NCBI RefSeq assembly: GCF_019100565.1
Contig: NZ_JAHRID010000008.1
Span: 124,001 to 188,000, forward strand
Reading direction: 5' to 3'
DNA from: Arsukibacterium indicum
Lineage (GTDB): Bacteria; Pseudomonadota; Gammaproteobacteria; Enterobacterales; Alteromonadaceae
DNA: 64,000 nucleotides
Position 1 is the first letter of the stretch. Each line of letters opens with the position of its first letter. The translations under genes were made by a program, and so were the position numbers. The notes below the pieces were generated by a model that saw nothing but the letters and a program-made list of their open reading frames with translations, ran no database searches and was not told the origin of the DNA. Shown here in pieces: positions 29,292 through 37,569 of the stretch.

Positions 29292-30167
29292 TAAGTAGGC
29301 ATTAGTCAGTTGCTCGCCCCACAGCAGGGCGATAAAGCCAGCGGCAGCAATGTATGGGCCAAATGGTATAGGGGTTGCCTTATCCCGGCCCTGAATCGCC
29401 AGCATGCTGGCGCCTATTACCGCACCCACTACCGACGATAATAAAATAATCAGCGGTAGCTGTTGCCAGCCAAGCAGGGCGCCAAAAATCGCCAGCAATT
29501 TAAAATCGCCATAGCCCATACCTTCCTTGCCGGTTAGCAGTTTAAAGCCCCAGTACACCAGCCATAAACTCAGGTAGCCCGCAGCGGCGCCAACAATAGC
29601 CTGTGACGGATTAACTAAGGCTGAATCGGTCAGGCTGAATAATAATGCCAGCCACAGCAGCGGTAAGGTCAGGCTGTCGGGCAACAGCATGGTGTCGATA
29701 TCAATAAAACTCAGCGCAATTAAGCCCCAGGTTACAAATATAAGCACTAATGCCAAGGTACCAAAGCCATACTGCCAGGCCACCAGCGCCGACAACAACG
29801 CGGTTAATGCTTCCACCGCCGGGTAGCGGCTGCTTATTGGCGCATTACAATGGCGGCAGCGGCCCTTTAACAGCAACCAGCTAATTACCGGTATATTATC
29901 GCGGGCGGCAATAGGGGTATGGCACTTAGGGCAGGCCGAACGTGGTACCGCCAGGTTAAAACGCTCTTTGTTATCAGCATTAGCCGGGCTAATGGCTGTG
30001 TCAGCGTTAAAATACGCCTGATATTCCTGCTGCCACTCGCGCTCCATCATCTTTGGCAAGCGGTACACCAGCACATTTAAAAAGCTGCCAATCAGTAAAC
30101 TGATTAGCGCCACAAGGCTAATAAAAAGCCAGCTATGCTGGCTTAAATAATTGATAAATTCAGTCAT
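29271..30167 (-). CDS. pilD: Type IV prepilin peptidase / N-methyltransferase PilD
   Basis: A membrane aspartyl protease that cleaves the leader of PilA-type prepilins and methylates the new N-terminus. The N-terminal cytoplasmic zinc domain has two CxxC pairs (CPKCHTPI and CRHCNAPISSRYP). Catalytic aspartates are in SFIDIDTMLLPDSL and the GxGD motif GMGYGDFKLL. It has about eight membrane segments in 298 residues. It overlaps pilC by one base (TAATG). Confidence 0.96.
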   Translation of the reverse strand: MTEFINYLSQHSWLFISLVALISLLIGSFLNVLVYRLPKMMEREWQQEYQAYFNADTAISPANADNKERFNLAVPRSACPKCHTPIAARDNIPVISWLLLKGRCRHCNAPISSRYPAVEALTALLSALVAWQYGFGTLALVLIFVTWGLIALSFIDIDTMLLPDSLTLPLLWLALLFSLTDSALVNPSQAIVGAAAGYLSLWLVYWGFKLLTGKEGMGYGDFKLLAIFGALLGWQQLPLIILLSSVVGAVIGASMLAIQGRDKATPIPFGPYIAAAGFIALLWGEQLTNAYLSYLGAY

Positions 30168-31396
30168 TAGATAATTGAACCTAACTGGAATATAGGCAGA
30201 TACATTGCAATAATTAAACCACCGATTATGACCCCTAACACTGCCATTATCAGCGGTTCTAATAACGCGGTTAAGCCTTCAACGGCGTCATCCACTTCCT
30301 GCTCATAAATATTGGCCACTTTTTCCAGCATACCATCCAGTGCACCGGACTCTTCACCAATCGACACCATCTGAATCACCATTTCCGGAAACTGATCAGT
30401 TTGTTTCATCGCTAAGTACATCTGGGTACCGGACGATACCTCTTCCCGAATATGCATAATAGCATTGCGGTATATTTCATTGCCCGAGGCGCCGGCGGCC
30501 GATTCCAGTGCTTCGATTAACGGTACACCGGCGGCAAAGGTGGTCGATAAAGTACGGGCAAAACGGGCGACTGCCGCCTTATTTAAAATATTACCAATAA
30601 CCGGTGCTTTTAAAATCATCGCATCGGCCCGGGTTCGAAACTTTAAGCTATTAGCATAAGCTTTTTTCACCACATAACCAAAAGCAATTAGTCCAAATAA
30701 TACTACCCACCAGTATTGCTGCATCATTTCTGAAATACCCAGCACAAACTGGGTAAAAGCCGGTAATTCAGCACCAAAACCAGCAAAAATACTGGCAAAT
30801 TGTGGTACCACAAAAATCAGCAAGATCGACGTTACAATAGCGGCCACCACTAATACCGCTACCGGATAGAACATGGCTTTTTTAATTTTAGATTTTAGCG
30901 CTTCGGCCTTTTCTTTATAAATGGCTATCCGGTCAAATATCCGGTCCAGCGCACCAGATTGCTCGCCCGATTTAACTAAATCGCAATACAGCTCATCAAA
31001 ATATTTGGGGTGTTCACGCAGCACTTCTGATAATGGCAAACCGGCCTGAATTTTTACTGATATTTTCTGCATTAAGGTGCGCAGGCTTTTATTATCAGCA
31101 CCATTGGCAATTAAGTCGATACTTTGTACCAGCGGCACACCTGCGCCGAGCATAGTAGCGATCTGGCGGGTTACCACGGCAATATCGGCCGGGGTGATTT
31201 TTTTCTCGCCACTAAATAATGATTTAGGCTTGCGTTTAACCTTGGATGGGGTAATGCCCTGCTGGCGTAACAGTGCTTTTACTTCGGCAATACTATTGCC
31301 TTTTAACTCGCCATCGGCTTTTTTACCGCGGCGGTTTACCCCTTTATATTGGTATATTTCCAGCTCTTTAATTTTAAATTTTTGTGCCTGAGCCAT
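30167..31396 (-). CDS. pilC: Type IV pilus inner-membrane platform protein PilC
   Basis: The GspF/PilC-family platform on which PilB acts. It carries two T2SSF domains (about residues 75-195 and 275-400) and three membrane segments near 180-205, 225-245 and 380-405. Typical motifs include TRQIATMLGAGVPL and LSTTFAAGVPL. It has 409 residues. It lies between pilB and pilD in the standard pilBCD order. Confidence 0.96.
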   Translation of the reverse strand: MAQAQKFKIKELEIYQYKGVNRRGKKADGELKGNSIAEVKALLRQQGITPSKVKRKPKSLFSGEKKITPADIAVVTRQIATMLGAGVPLVQSIDLIANGADNKSLRTLMQKISVKIQAGLPLSEVLREHPKYFDELYCDLVKSGEQSGALDRIFDRIAIYKEKAEALKSKIKKAMFYPVAVLVVAAIVTSILLIFVVPQFASIFAGFGAELPAFTQFVLGISEMMQQYWWVVLFGLIAFGYVVKKAYANSLKFRTRADAMILKAPVIGNILNKAAVARFARTLSTTFAAGVPLIEALESAAGASGNEIYRNAIMHIREEVSSGTQMYLAMKQTDQFPEMVIQMVSIGEESGALDGMLEKVANIYEQEVDDAVEGLTALLEPLIMAVLGVIIGGLIIAMYLPIFQLGSII

Positions 31397-31475
31397 ACTA
31401 ATTGTCCTGTTGCCGCGCCAAGGCGCACTATGTAAAAACGATATTCATTAACCAGGTAGCATTAAAAAACCTAAA

Positions 31476-31517
31476 CACTCACCACTCAACACTTATAACC
31501 AAGCACTCACCACTCAA
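31476..31517. repeat. Short direct repeats between pilB and pilC
   Basis: CACTCACCACTCAA occurs at 31476-31489 and again at 31504-31517, a 28-bp period. The 130-bp gap has no other feature that I can see. Confidence 0.5.
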
Positions 31518-31526
31518 AACCGGCAA

Positions 31527-33221
31527 TTAGCCTTTAGTCACCCGGTTTACTTCGGCCAGGCTGGTTACGCCGGCGGCAGCTTTCAGCAGCCCCGACTGGC
31601 GTAAGCTGTTAATGCCTTCTCTGGCCGCCTGGTTGGCAATATCCAGTGAGTTACCGTCGGCCATAATAATATCGGCCATTTTACCGCTAATTGGCATTAC
31701 TTCGTAAATACCAACCCGGCCTTTATAGCCATTGGTGCAATGATCACAACCCACCGGTTTAAAAATAGTAATGCTACCAAGCTGTTCTTCAGTAAAGCCC
31801 TGGCGCAGTAACTCCTGGTCAGGCAGCTTCTCCGGCGCCTTGCACTGGGTGCATAAGCGCCGGGCCAGCCGCTGGGCAATAATTAAGCTGACTGAGCTGG
31901 CAACGTTGTAAGCCGGCACCCCCATATTCAAAAGGCGGGTTAAGGTTTCCGGCGCCGAGTTAGTGTGCAGGGTCGACAGTACTAAGTGGCCGGTCTGGGC
32001 CGCTTTAATGGCGATTTCGGCGGTTTCTAAATCCCGGATCTCACCCACCATTACTACATCTGGGTCTTGCCGTAAAAACGATTTTAAGGCGCTGGCAAAG
32101 GTTAAACCGGCCCGCGGGTTTACCTGCACCTGGTTAATACCCGGTAAGTTAATTTCAACCGGGTCTTCGGCGGTGGAAATATTGGTTTCGCTGGTATTAA
32201 GTATCGCCAGGCCGGTATACAGGGATACCGTTTTACCGCTACCGGTGGGGCCGGTTACTAAAATCATGCCCTGCGGCTGGGCCAGTGCAGCTAAATAGCG
32301 CTGCTTCTGAATATCTTCATAGCCCAGTACATCGATACCGAGCATGGCGCTGTCGGAATCGAGAATACGCATTACAATTTTCTCGCCCCATAAGGTGGGC
32401 AGGCTGCTAACCCGAAAGTCGATAGACTTTTTAGCCGATAATTTCAGCTTAATCCGGCCATCCTGTGGTACCCGTTTCTCGGCAATATCCAGCCGCGACA
32501 TTACCTTTAACCGCGCTGAAAGCCGGCTGGCCAGCGCCACCGGCGGGTTGGCCACTTCATGCAGAATACCGTCGATCCGAAAGCGAATGCGGTACATTTT
32601 CTCATAAGGCTCAAAGTGCAGATCCGACGCGCCTTTGCGAATGGCATCCAGCAGCATTTTATTAATAAAGGCAATAATCGGCTGGTCTTCTTTGTCGGTG
32701 CTAACCCCGCCTTCGTCTTCCTCTTCTTCAACAATGCCTAAGGAGCCTAAATCCCAATCGCCGGCATCACCTGCCATATTAAAACTGCTGTCAAACAGCT
32801 TTTCTATCAGCTTTTGCAGTTTATCAAACTCAACCACCACCACTTCGGCGTTTAAGCCGGTGTTAAATTCAAAGTCTTCAATGGCGGCAATATTGGTGGG
32901 GTCGATAACAGCCAGGTACATGGTACGGCCACGTTTAGCCAACGGCAGCATATCGTTTTTACGTATCAGCTTTTCGTTACGTAAATCTTCCGGTACCGAC
33001 ACTAAATCGTAATAATCCAGGTCAATACTCAGGGCATGGCTTACCTGGGTAGCCATCTCGGCCAGCCGGGCTGAGCCAATTAATTTTTCATTTATCAGCA
33101 GTTCCGGCAGGGTACGGTAATTACTGCTTTTTTCGCTAATAACTTTACTGGCTTTATCGCTGTCGATAATACCTTGCTGCATTAACCGTTTTAACAGGGT
33201 GGAATTTGCATTAACCGCCAT
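31527..33221 (-). CDS. pilB: Type IV pilus extension ATPase PilB
   Basis: A hexameric ATPase that powers pilus assembly. It has an N-terminal GspE/MshEN domain, then the ATPase core with Walker [13 protein letters not shown] near residue 325, the Asp box ([10 protein letters not shown]), Walker B ([13 protein letters not shown]) and the His box ([12 protein letters not shown]). The zinc-binding tetracysteine region CTQCKAP...CDHC follows. It has 564 residues. Its upstream region has been separated from pilA by an inserted segment. Confidence 0.96.
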   Translation of the reverse strand: MAVNANSTLLKRLMQQGIIDSDKASKVISEKSSNYRTLPELLINEKLIGSARLAEMATQVSHALSIDLDYYDLVSVPEDLRNEKLIRKNDMLPLAKRGRTMYLAVIDPTNIAAIEDFEFNTGLNAEVVVVEFDKLQKLIEKLFDSSFNMAGDAGDWDLGSLGIVEEEEDEGGVSTDKEDQPIIAFINKMLLDAIRKGASDLHFEPYEKMYRIRFRIDGILHEVANPPVALASRLSARLKVMSRLDIAEKRVPQDGRIKLKLSAKKSIDFRVSSLPTLWGEKIVMRILDSDSAMLGIDVLGYEDIQKQRYLAALAQPQGMILVTGPTGSGKTVSLYTGLAILNTSETNISTAEDPVEINLPGINQVQVNPRAGLTFASALKSFLRQDPDVVMVGEIRDLETAEIAIKAAQTGHLVLSTLHTNSAPETLTRLLNMGVPAYNVASSVSLIIAQRLARRLCTQCKAPEKLPDQELLRQGFTEEQLGSITIFKPVGCDHCTNGYKGRVGIYEVMPISGKMADIIMADGNSLDIANQAAREGINSLRQSGLLKAAAGVTSLAEVNRVTKG

Positions 33222-33243
33222 ACAGCGTACTTGTCCTGAATTG

Positions 33244-33305
33244 CTATTAACTTTATGTGAATGCCTTGATTATGCCAGCATTTAGTACTTATTCAAGTTT
33301 ATAGT
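33244..33305. repeat. Left copy of a 62-bp direct repeat flanking an inserted segment
   Basis: This 62-bp sequence upstream of pilB is repeated at 34865-34926 in the same orientation with 6 mismatches. Core: GTGAATGCCTTGATTATGCC. Between the copies lie the transposase and the toxin-antitoxin genes. Confidence 0.8.
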
Positions 33306-33320
33306 GCCACAGCTTAAATT

Positions 33321-33339
33321 AGGGTCAGAACAAAATTAA
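33321..33339. repeat. Left REP-like repeat of the first transposase
   Basis: AGGGTCAGAACAAAATTAA. Its exact reverse complement is at 34089-34107, overlapping the stop of the transposase gene, and the same sense as that right copy recurs at 34822-34840. Confidence 0.75.
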
Positions 33340-33393
33340 ATTATCGGCTACGCTTAAGGTATTTTTACTTGCTGATATGGAAAAATAAGTGTT

Positions 33394-34092
33394 ATGGCAA
33401 GACTTCCCCGGGTGCATCTGGCAGGTGTGCCAGAACATATTATTCAGCGTGGCAATAACCGGCAGGTGTGTTTTGCCAGCGATGATGATTTTGCAGCCTA
33501 TGCCAGCTGGCTGCAGGAGTTTGCTGAAAAATTTCAGGTGCAGTTACATGCCTGGGTATTTATGACTAACCACGTACACTTGCTGTGCACCGCTTCAGAC
33601 AGCAGTGGCATAAGCCTGATGATGCAAAGTCTGGGGCGGCAGTATGTGCGCTATTTTAACCGTAGATATAACCGCAGCGGTACCTTGTGGGAAGGGCGCT
33701 TTAAATCGTGCCTGGTACAAAGCGAGCGTTATGTTATGGCGGTGTATCGCTATATTGAACTGAACCCGGTGCGGGCGGGGATGGTTAGCTCGCCGGCAGC
33801 TTATCATTGGTCTAGTTATGCTACTAATGCGTTAGGCAGGCCATCGGCGCTTTGTCAGCCGCATGGCTGCTATCTGACAATGGCTGACACCGCTGCAGCG
33901 CGCCAGCAACAATACCGGGGGTTATTTACCAACGAATCAGATGACACCATGCTGCAGCAAATTCGCAGTGCAACAAATAGCGGTATGGCGCTGGGTAATG
34001 ACCATTTTAAAAAACAGGTGGCTGAGCTAACTGGCCGGCGCCAGCAATTGGCAAAACGTGGCAGACCAAAGGGCAGCAGCAAAGGTAGTTAA
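33394..34092 (+). CDS. REP-associated tyrosine transposase (RAYT, Y1/HUH family)
   Basis: A single-strand DNA nuclease of the Y1_Tnp family, 232 residues. The N-terminus MARLPRVHLAGVPEHIIQRGNN is the RAYT signature. The HUH histidines are in TNHVHLLCTA (near residues 58-60) and the catalytic tyrosine is in YRYIELNPVRAGM (near 121). The C-terminal domain ends in a basic tail (KRGRPKGSSKGS). It is framed by inverted copies of a GGGTCAGAACAAAATT repeat, which RAYTs are thought to recognise. It sits inside the pilA-pilB gap. Confidence 0.9.
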   Translation: MARLPRVHLAGVPEHIIQRGNNRQVCFASDDDFAAYASWLQEFAEKFQVQLHAWVFMTNHVHLLCTASDSSGISLMMQSLGRQYVRYFNRRYNRSGTLWEGRFKSCLVQSERYVMAVYRYIELNPVRAGMVSSPAAYHWSSYATNALGRPSALCQPHGCYLTMADTAAARQQQYRGLFTNESDDTMLQQIRSATNSGMALGNDHFKKQVAELTGRRQQLAKRGRPKGSSKGS

Positions 34093-34107
34093 TTTTGTTC
34101 TGACCCT
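34089..34107. repeat. Right REP-like repeat of the first transposase
   Basis: TTAATTTTGTTCTGACCCT, the exact reverse complement of the left copy at 33321-33339. It overlaps the last bases of the transposase gene. Confidence 0.75.
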
Positions 34108-34203
34108 ATTTTTTACTAACTTTCCTGCCCCTAATTTTTTGGTAATCAGCTATAATCTGGCGTATTATTTATTGGTCGAATCGAACGAAATAAGGTGGCA
34201 ATT

Positions 34204-34470
34204 GTGGAGTCTTTAACAGCAAACCAGGCTAAAACAAACTTTGGCAGTATGTTATTAAAAGCTCAGGTTGAGCCTGTTCAGATTAGCAAAAATGGTCGTC
34301 AGGTTGCGGTTGTAATGTCCGCAGAGCAGTATGAAGCGTTGAGTAAAGCTCTTAGCCGCTCGCTGCGTGAATCAGCAAATCGTGTGCAAACCATGTCAGA
34401 GCAGCAGTTAAATCAGCTGGCAGACTCGGATGCTTTTTTAAATGATCTGGCAGCAGGCCGGTACGATTGA
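34204..34470 (+). CDS. Phd/YefM-family antitoxin
   Basis: About 88 residues from the GTG at 34204 (MESLTANQAKTNFGSMLLKA). The Phd/YefM DNA-binding fold is recognisable by the pattern NGRQVAVVMSAEQYEAL near residue 40. An AAGG sequence lies about 8 nt upstream of this GTG; an alternative GTG at 34195 adds three residues. A good -10 (TATAAT, 34151-34156) lies about 50 bp upstream. The gene overlaps the toxin gene by 4 bases. It neutralises the toxin and normally autoregulates the operon. Confidence 0.85.
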   Translation: MESLTANQAKTNFGSMLLKAQVEPVQISKNGRQVAVVMSAEQYEALSKALSRSLRESANRVQTMSEQQLNQLADSDAFLNDLAAGRYD

Positions 34471-34775
34471 AAAAAAAGTTATCAGACGAAGCAAAAGCAG
34501 ATCTGGTTGAAATTCGGCACTACACCTTGCATCAGTGGGGTGCAGCACAATCCTCAAAATATATTGCCGCTATTAGTGCAACCATTAACAACCTTGCTGA
34601 CAACCCCCTAATGGGCGTGCCAAGAGACGACATTAAAGAGGGCGTCAGGTTGTTTGTGCATGGCAGGCATGTAATTTATTACATAGTACGGCATCAGCTG
34701 CTTATTGTTATTCGTGTTTTAAATACCATGGTGCAGCCTGAACCCCGGCTGGTAGAGGTAGAAATACCAGACTAG
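34467..34775 (+). CDS. ParE/RelE-superfamily toxin
   Basis: 102 residues, starting with TTG in a TTGA overlap with the antitoxin stop. The fold signature is LSDEAKADLVEIRHYTLHQWG at the N-terminus, followed by NPLMGVPRDDIKEGVRLFVHGRHVIYYIV, typical of ParE gyrase poisons. The C-terminal RVLNTMVQPEP is also usual. ParE rather than RelE is supported by the paired sequence pattern, but the target is not proven. The module is flanked by direct copies of a transposase-associated repeat. Confidence 0.85.
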   Translation: MKKKLSDEAKADLVEIRHYTLHQWGAAQSSKYIAAISATINNLADNPLMGVPRDDIKEGVRLFVHGRHVIYYIVRHQLLIVIRVLNTMVQPEPRLVEVEIPD

Positions 34776-34821
34776 CGTTGTGAAAGTGTATGGCGGGAAT
34801 AGCTAAGGGCGGTTAGGGCAG

Positions 34822-34860
34822 TTAATTTTGTTCTGACCCCAATTTTACTGACCCCAATTT
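34822..34860. repeat. Third copy of the TTAATTTTGTTCTGACCC repeat with a partial second unit
   Basis: TTAATTTTGTTCTGACCCC (34822-34840) repeats the right transposase repeat in the same orientation. It is followed by a shortened echo, ACTGACCCCAATTTTA (34845-34860). With 34089-34107 it brackets the toxin-antitoxin pair. Confidence 0.7.
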
Positions 34861-34864
34861 TATC

Positions 34865-34926
34865 CTATTAACTTTCTGTGAATGCCTTGATTATGCCAAC
34901 ATTTAGCTGTTATTCAAGTTTATCGT
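34865..34926. repeat. Right copy of the 62-bp direct repeat
   Basis: Matches 33244-33305 at 56 of 62 positions. The left copy adjoins pilB and this one lies just beyond the pilA terminator, so the pair marks the borders of the inserted DNA. Confidence 0.8.
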
Positions 34927-34975
34927 TTACTATGCACTTTGCTCGCACAGTAGGTTTCTTGCATGTTAGAAATAA

Positions 34976-35002
34976 AAAAGCCAGCTATATTAGCTGGCTT
35001 TT
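34976..35002 (-). terminator. Intrinsic terminator of pilA
   Basis: The 12-bp perfect arms AAAAGCCAGCTA and TAGCTGGCTTTT enclose a 3-nt loop, followed on the minus strand by TTTTATTT. It lies about 48 bp after the pilA stop. It separates pilA from everything downstream. Confidence 0.88.
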
Positions 35003-35049
35003 AAAATATGTGACACTTAAAGCCACTTTACCACAAACAAATTATAACG

Positions 35050-35460
35050 TTATTGTGGGCAAGATTTTGGTGCTAATGACGCTTTTGAGGCACCAGCTGT
35101 AGCACAAGTCCACTGACCAGTTGCTGCGTTGCGAGTCCAGGTCAAGGTAGCACCAGCAACTTGTGTAGGTGCATTTACAATTGTACAAACAATAGTAGTT
35201 GCTGTTGCTGTAATGGTACAGTTTTGAGTCGCTGCATTAGGGATGCTGGTTAAATCAGCAACTGATGCAACTGCTTCGCCATTGTTTGCTAACATTTCAA
35301 ACTCTGTTTTAGCGCCAGTGATTTCAGCTAAACCAGCAGTTAACTTAGATGAAGCCTGATAATCAGAGTAAGCAGGCAGAGCTACTGCTGCTAAGATACC
35401 GATAATCGCTACCACGATCATTAATTCAATTAAGGTAAAACCTTGTTGTACGCGTTTCAT
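35050..35460 (-). CDS. pilA: Type IV major pilin PilA
   Basis: A 136-residue type IVa prepilin. The short leader MKRVQQG is cleaved by PilD before [15 protein letters not shown], with the conserved Glu at position 5 of the mature pilin. Four cysteines in the C-terminal half (QNCTI, IVCTI, QWTCA, KSCPQ) could form two disulfides, including the usual C-terminal D-loop. It has a good AGGAGA ribosome binding site and its own terminator. It is separated from pilB by about 1.8 kb of inserted DNA. Confidence 0.95.
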   Translation of the reverse strand: MKRVQQGFTLIELMIVVAIIGILAAVALPAYSDYQASSKLTAGLAEITGAKTEFEMLANNGEAVASVADLTSIPNAATQNCTITATATTIVCTIVNAPTQVAGATLTWTRNAATGQWTCATAGASKASLAPKSCPQ

Positions 35461-35877
35461 AATTTACTTCTCCTGATGTTTTAATAGCCGCTGGGGCTAA
35501 CCGTTATTTTGGCTATTTTTCAGGGTAGCGCAAGCTAATTGTTAATAAATGTCCGAAAAATATCTAACTTATTATCCTGCTTAAAAAAATAGTTTTTTTT
35601 GATAGTTTATAACTACGGTTTTATATAGTACAAAGGTATTAGTTTTAAAGTTTATTTTTCGGTCTCCGGCGAAATTGCTGTCGATTTTGATCGCAGGATC
35701 CTGTGGATTGATCGCGCCGGATCTAAAAGGGGCACAGCAATTTTGCTTGCTTATGGTGAATTGAGGGCTAAGCAAAATTCAGATAAATCCCCCTGTGGTT
35801 CCCTTTGCTAAAGTGGGACGAGTTAGTTAACCCCTCTTTGGTTAAGAGAGATTTGGTGATCGAGGCAATTCGGTAGT
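35461..35877. other. 417-bp non-coding region between pilA and the HepT/MntA pair
   Basis: AT-rich near pilA, where the pilA promoter must lie; I could not see a convincing sigma54 (GG-N10-GC) site. The distal half contains repeat-like hairpins (for example around GGATCCTGTGGATTGATC near 35696, and a CCCTTTGCTAAAGTGGG segment near 35800). No gene was supported. Confidence 0.5.
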
Positions 35878-36351
35878 TTAAATAAGCTTGCGGTCGGTAA
35901 GCGCTGCGGTCAGTGCGGTAGCAAAATCTTGTAATAAGGAAATAAATTGACGGGCAGCGTTAATGGCCTCAGCCAATATTGCCGGGTCTTCAATATATTC
36001 GTGGACCATTTTATTGCGAAGTTGCCTGGCTACCAGCCAATTGTCTGCAGAGCTTAACCAGCCATATTTTTCTGCTTTATTGAGATTATCCAGAACCGGC
36101 CCGGTTTTTTCACCCAGTGCGGCCAGGGTTGCTGGCAATAATTTATCGCCAATATTATCCTGAAGTCTGCCGAAGCGGCTGGCAAAAGCATCCAACTGTT
36201 CTGACAAATCAATATTGCTTTCTAACGTAGCCAACAGCCTGGCATCAACGGGTTGGCTGAAAAGCCTGCTGGCAGTTTGCTGTAAGTATTTACTTTCTTT
36301 GCCAATCACTCTTACCAGAAACTGCAAACGTAGGGTGTTGTCGTTTGTCAT
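35878..36351 (-). CDS. HepT-like HEPN-domain toxin
   Basis: A 157-residue all-helical protein with the HEPN ribonuclease motif Rx4HxY, present as RNKMVHEY near residue 112. In HepT/MntA modules the HEPN protein is the toxin and is neutralised by the partner nucleotidyltransferase, which AMPylates the tyrosine of this motif. It lies directly downstream of and overlaps (4 bases) the MntA-like gene. The name rests on motif and gene pairing; whether it is active is unknown. Confidence 0.82.
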   Translation of the reverse strand: MTNDNTLRLQFLVRVIGKESKYLQQTASRLFSQPVDARLLATLESNIDLSEQLDAFASRFGRLQDNIGDKLLPATLAALGEKTGPVLDNLNKAEKYGWLSSADNWLVARQLRNKMVHEYIEDPAILAEAINAARQFISLLQDFATALTAALTDRKLI

Positions 36352-36644
36352 AGCGTGATGCCCCGGGCGGCAATATCATGCACTGGGGTAACAGCCAGAT
36401 TTGGTGCACTAACAATGACATCTATTTTTTGCATACCAAGTGCCCGCATTAACCTTGCCTCCAGGGTGGCGCTGGCGATCACGGCATCTGTTACCGGATG
36501 CGGTAGCTCTACCAGCAGATCAATATCACCGCCACGACGGTTGTCGTCAGTGCGGGAGCCAAATAACTTAACACTCGATTCCGGACCAAAAATCTCTTTG
36601 GTTATCGCTGCTATGGTATCTGCCTGTTGTTGACTAAGACGCAT
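36348..36644 (-). CDS. MntA-like minimal nucleotidyltransferase antitoxin
   Basis: 98 residues with the nucleotidyltransferase motif GS-x9-DxD (LFGSRTDDNRRGGDIDLLVE, near residue 26). The third acidic residue is likely in KIDVIVS. It forms the first gene of a two-gene unit with the HEPN protein. MntA proteins AMPylate the HepT tyrosine and so act as enzymatic antitoxins. Spacing in the motif is x9 rather than the more usual x10. Confidence 0.82.
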   Translation of the reverse strand: MRLSQQQADTIAAITKEIFGPESSVKLFGSRTDDNRRGGDIDLLVELPHPVTDAVIASATLEARLMRALGMQKIDVIVSAPNLAVTPVHDIAARGITL

Positions 36645-36754
36645 AAAGATCTGCCTGTTGTAACTTATGCTTAATGAATGGGTTAATTACAACAGAGTGT
36701 AGCAAAGCCAGAGTTTTAAGCACAGTTATGTTGCTAATCATACTTACCTAACAT

Positions 36755-36773
36755 TTGGATCTGACCCCTAAGG
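36755..36773. repeat. REP-like repeat, copy 1, before the second transposase
   Basis: TTGGATCTGACCCCTAAGG. Exact copies occur at 37509-37527 and 37534-37552, all in the same orientation, bracketing the second transposase gene. Confidence 0.8.
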
Positions 36774-36833
36774 TTGATATCTCCACCACTTTGTATATAT
36801 TTTGTTAAATACACAAAATCGGGTGGCGGCGCT

Positions 36834-37505
36834 ATGGCAAGACAACCGCGATATAGAATTCCGGGATTGGCCCAGCATGTTGTTCAGCGTGGTAATAACA
36901 AACAGGCATGTTTTTATCATGATGATGACTACAGAGTCTATCTGGACAGGCTGAAGTTATATGCTGAGCAGTATGGCGTGAAAATTCACGCTTTTATTTT
37001 AATGACAAACCATGTCCATCTGTTGCTGACACCTGAAGCTGAAAACAGTGTCAGTTTATTTATACAAGCGCTTGGCCGGTTTTATGTGCAATATGTTAAC
37101 AAGCGCTATGATAGAAGCGGTACCTTGTGGGAGGGACGTTACCGGGCAACGCTAGTAGACACCGACAATTATTATCTCGCGGTAAGCCGCTATATAGAAC
37201 TAAATCCTGTTAGAGCCTTGATGGTAGATCATCCGGCAGCGTATCCGTGGTCCAGCTTCCATGCTAATGGGCTGGGGAAACCTATTCAGCTGTGGCAACC
37301 ACATCAAACCTATATGGCACTTGGTGAGACGGCAGAGCAACGCCAGAAAGCATATTGTGAGTTGTTCAGTCAGGATTTTAGCGCGAAAGCATTGGCCGAA
37401 ATTCGTTATGCAACGCAAAAAGGCTGGGTGCTTGGAAGCGAAAGGTTTAAACAACAGATAGCAAAGCAGACTTCCCGGCCGGTTTCACCAAGAAGACTGC
37501 GTTAA
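36834..37505 (+). CDS. REP-associated tyrosine transposase (RAYT), second type
   Basis: 223 residues from the ATG at 36834 (MARQPRYRIPGLAQHVVQRGNN). HUH motif TNHVHLLLTP and catalytic tyrosine region SRYIELNPVRALM are intact. It is clearly related to, but well diverged from, the RAYT at 33394, so the two are separate acquisitions rather than a recent duplication. Its flanking repeats (TTGGATCTGACCCC) differ outside the shared TCTGACCC core. Confidence 0.9.
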   Translation: MARQPRYRIPGLAQHVVQRGNNKQACFYHDDDYRVYLDRLKLYAEQYGVKIHAFILMTNHVHLLLTPEAENSVSLFIQALGRFYVQYVNKRYDRSGTLWEGRYRATLVDTDNYYLAVSRYIELNPVRALMVDHPAAYPWSSFHANGLGKPIQLWQPHQTYMALGETAEQRQKAYCELFSQDFSAKALAEIRYATQKGWVLGSERFKQQIAKQTSRPVSPRRLR

Positions 37506-37508
37506 CAA

Positions 37509-37552
37509 TTGGATCTGACCCCTAAGGCAGCGATTGGATCTGACCCCTAAGG
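37509..37552. repeat. Tandem REP-like repeats after the second transposase
   Basis: Two 25-bp units, each starting TTGGATCTGACCCCTAAGG and followed by CAGCGA or TAGCGC. They start right after the transposase stop codon. Confidence 0.8.
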
Positions 37553-37569
37553 TAGCGCTTGGGCAGTGC

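Noticed and set aside
34878..35102. 74-residue plus-strand open frame across the pilA terminator
   Set aside because: It runs through the 62-bp repeat and the perfect terminator hairpin and into the end of pilA on the other strand; no ribosome binding site or family signal.
35461..35600. Sigma54 promoter for pilA
   Set aside because: No GG-N10-GC element with proper TTGC context could be found upstream of pilA, although some type IV pilin genes use one.
35581..35775. 64-residue minus-strand open frame upstream of pilA
   Set aside because: Low-complexity, AT-rich and with repeat-like hairpins; no ribosome binding site and no protein-like composition.
37509..37552. CRISPR-like array
   Set aside because: Only two tandem units with a 6-nt difference region and no spacer of proper length; they match the repeats of the adjacent transposase.
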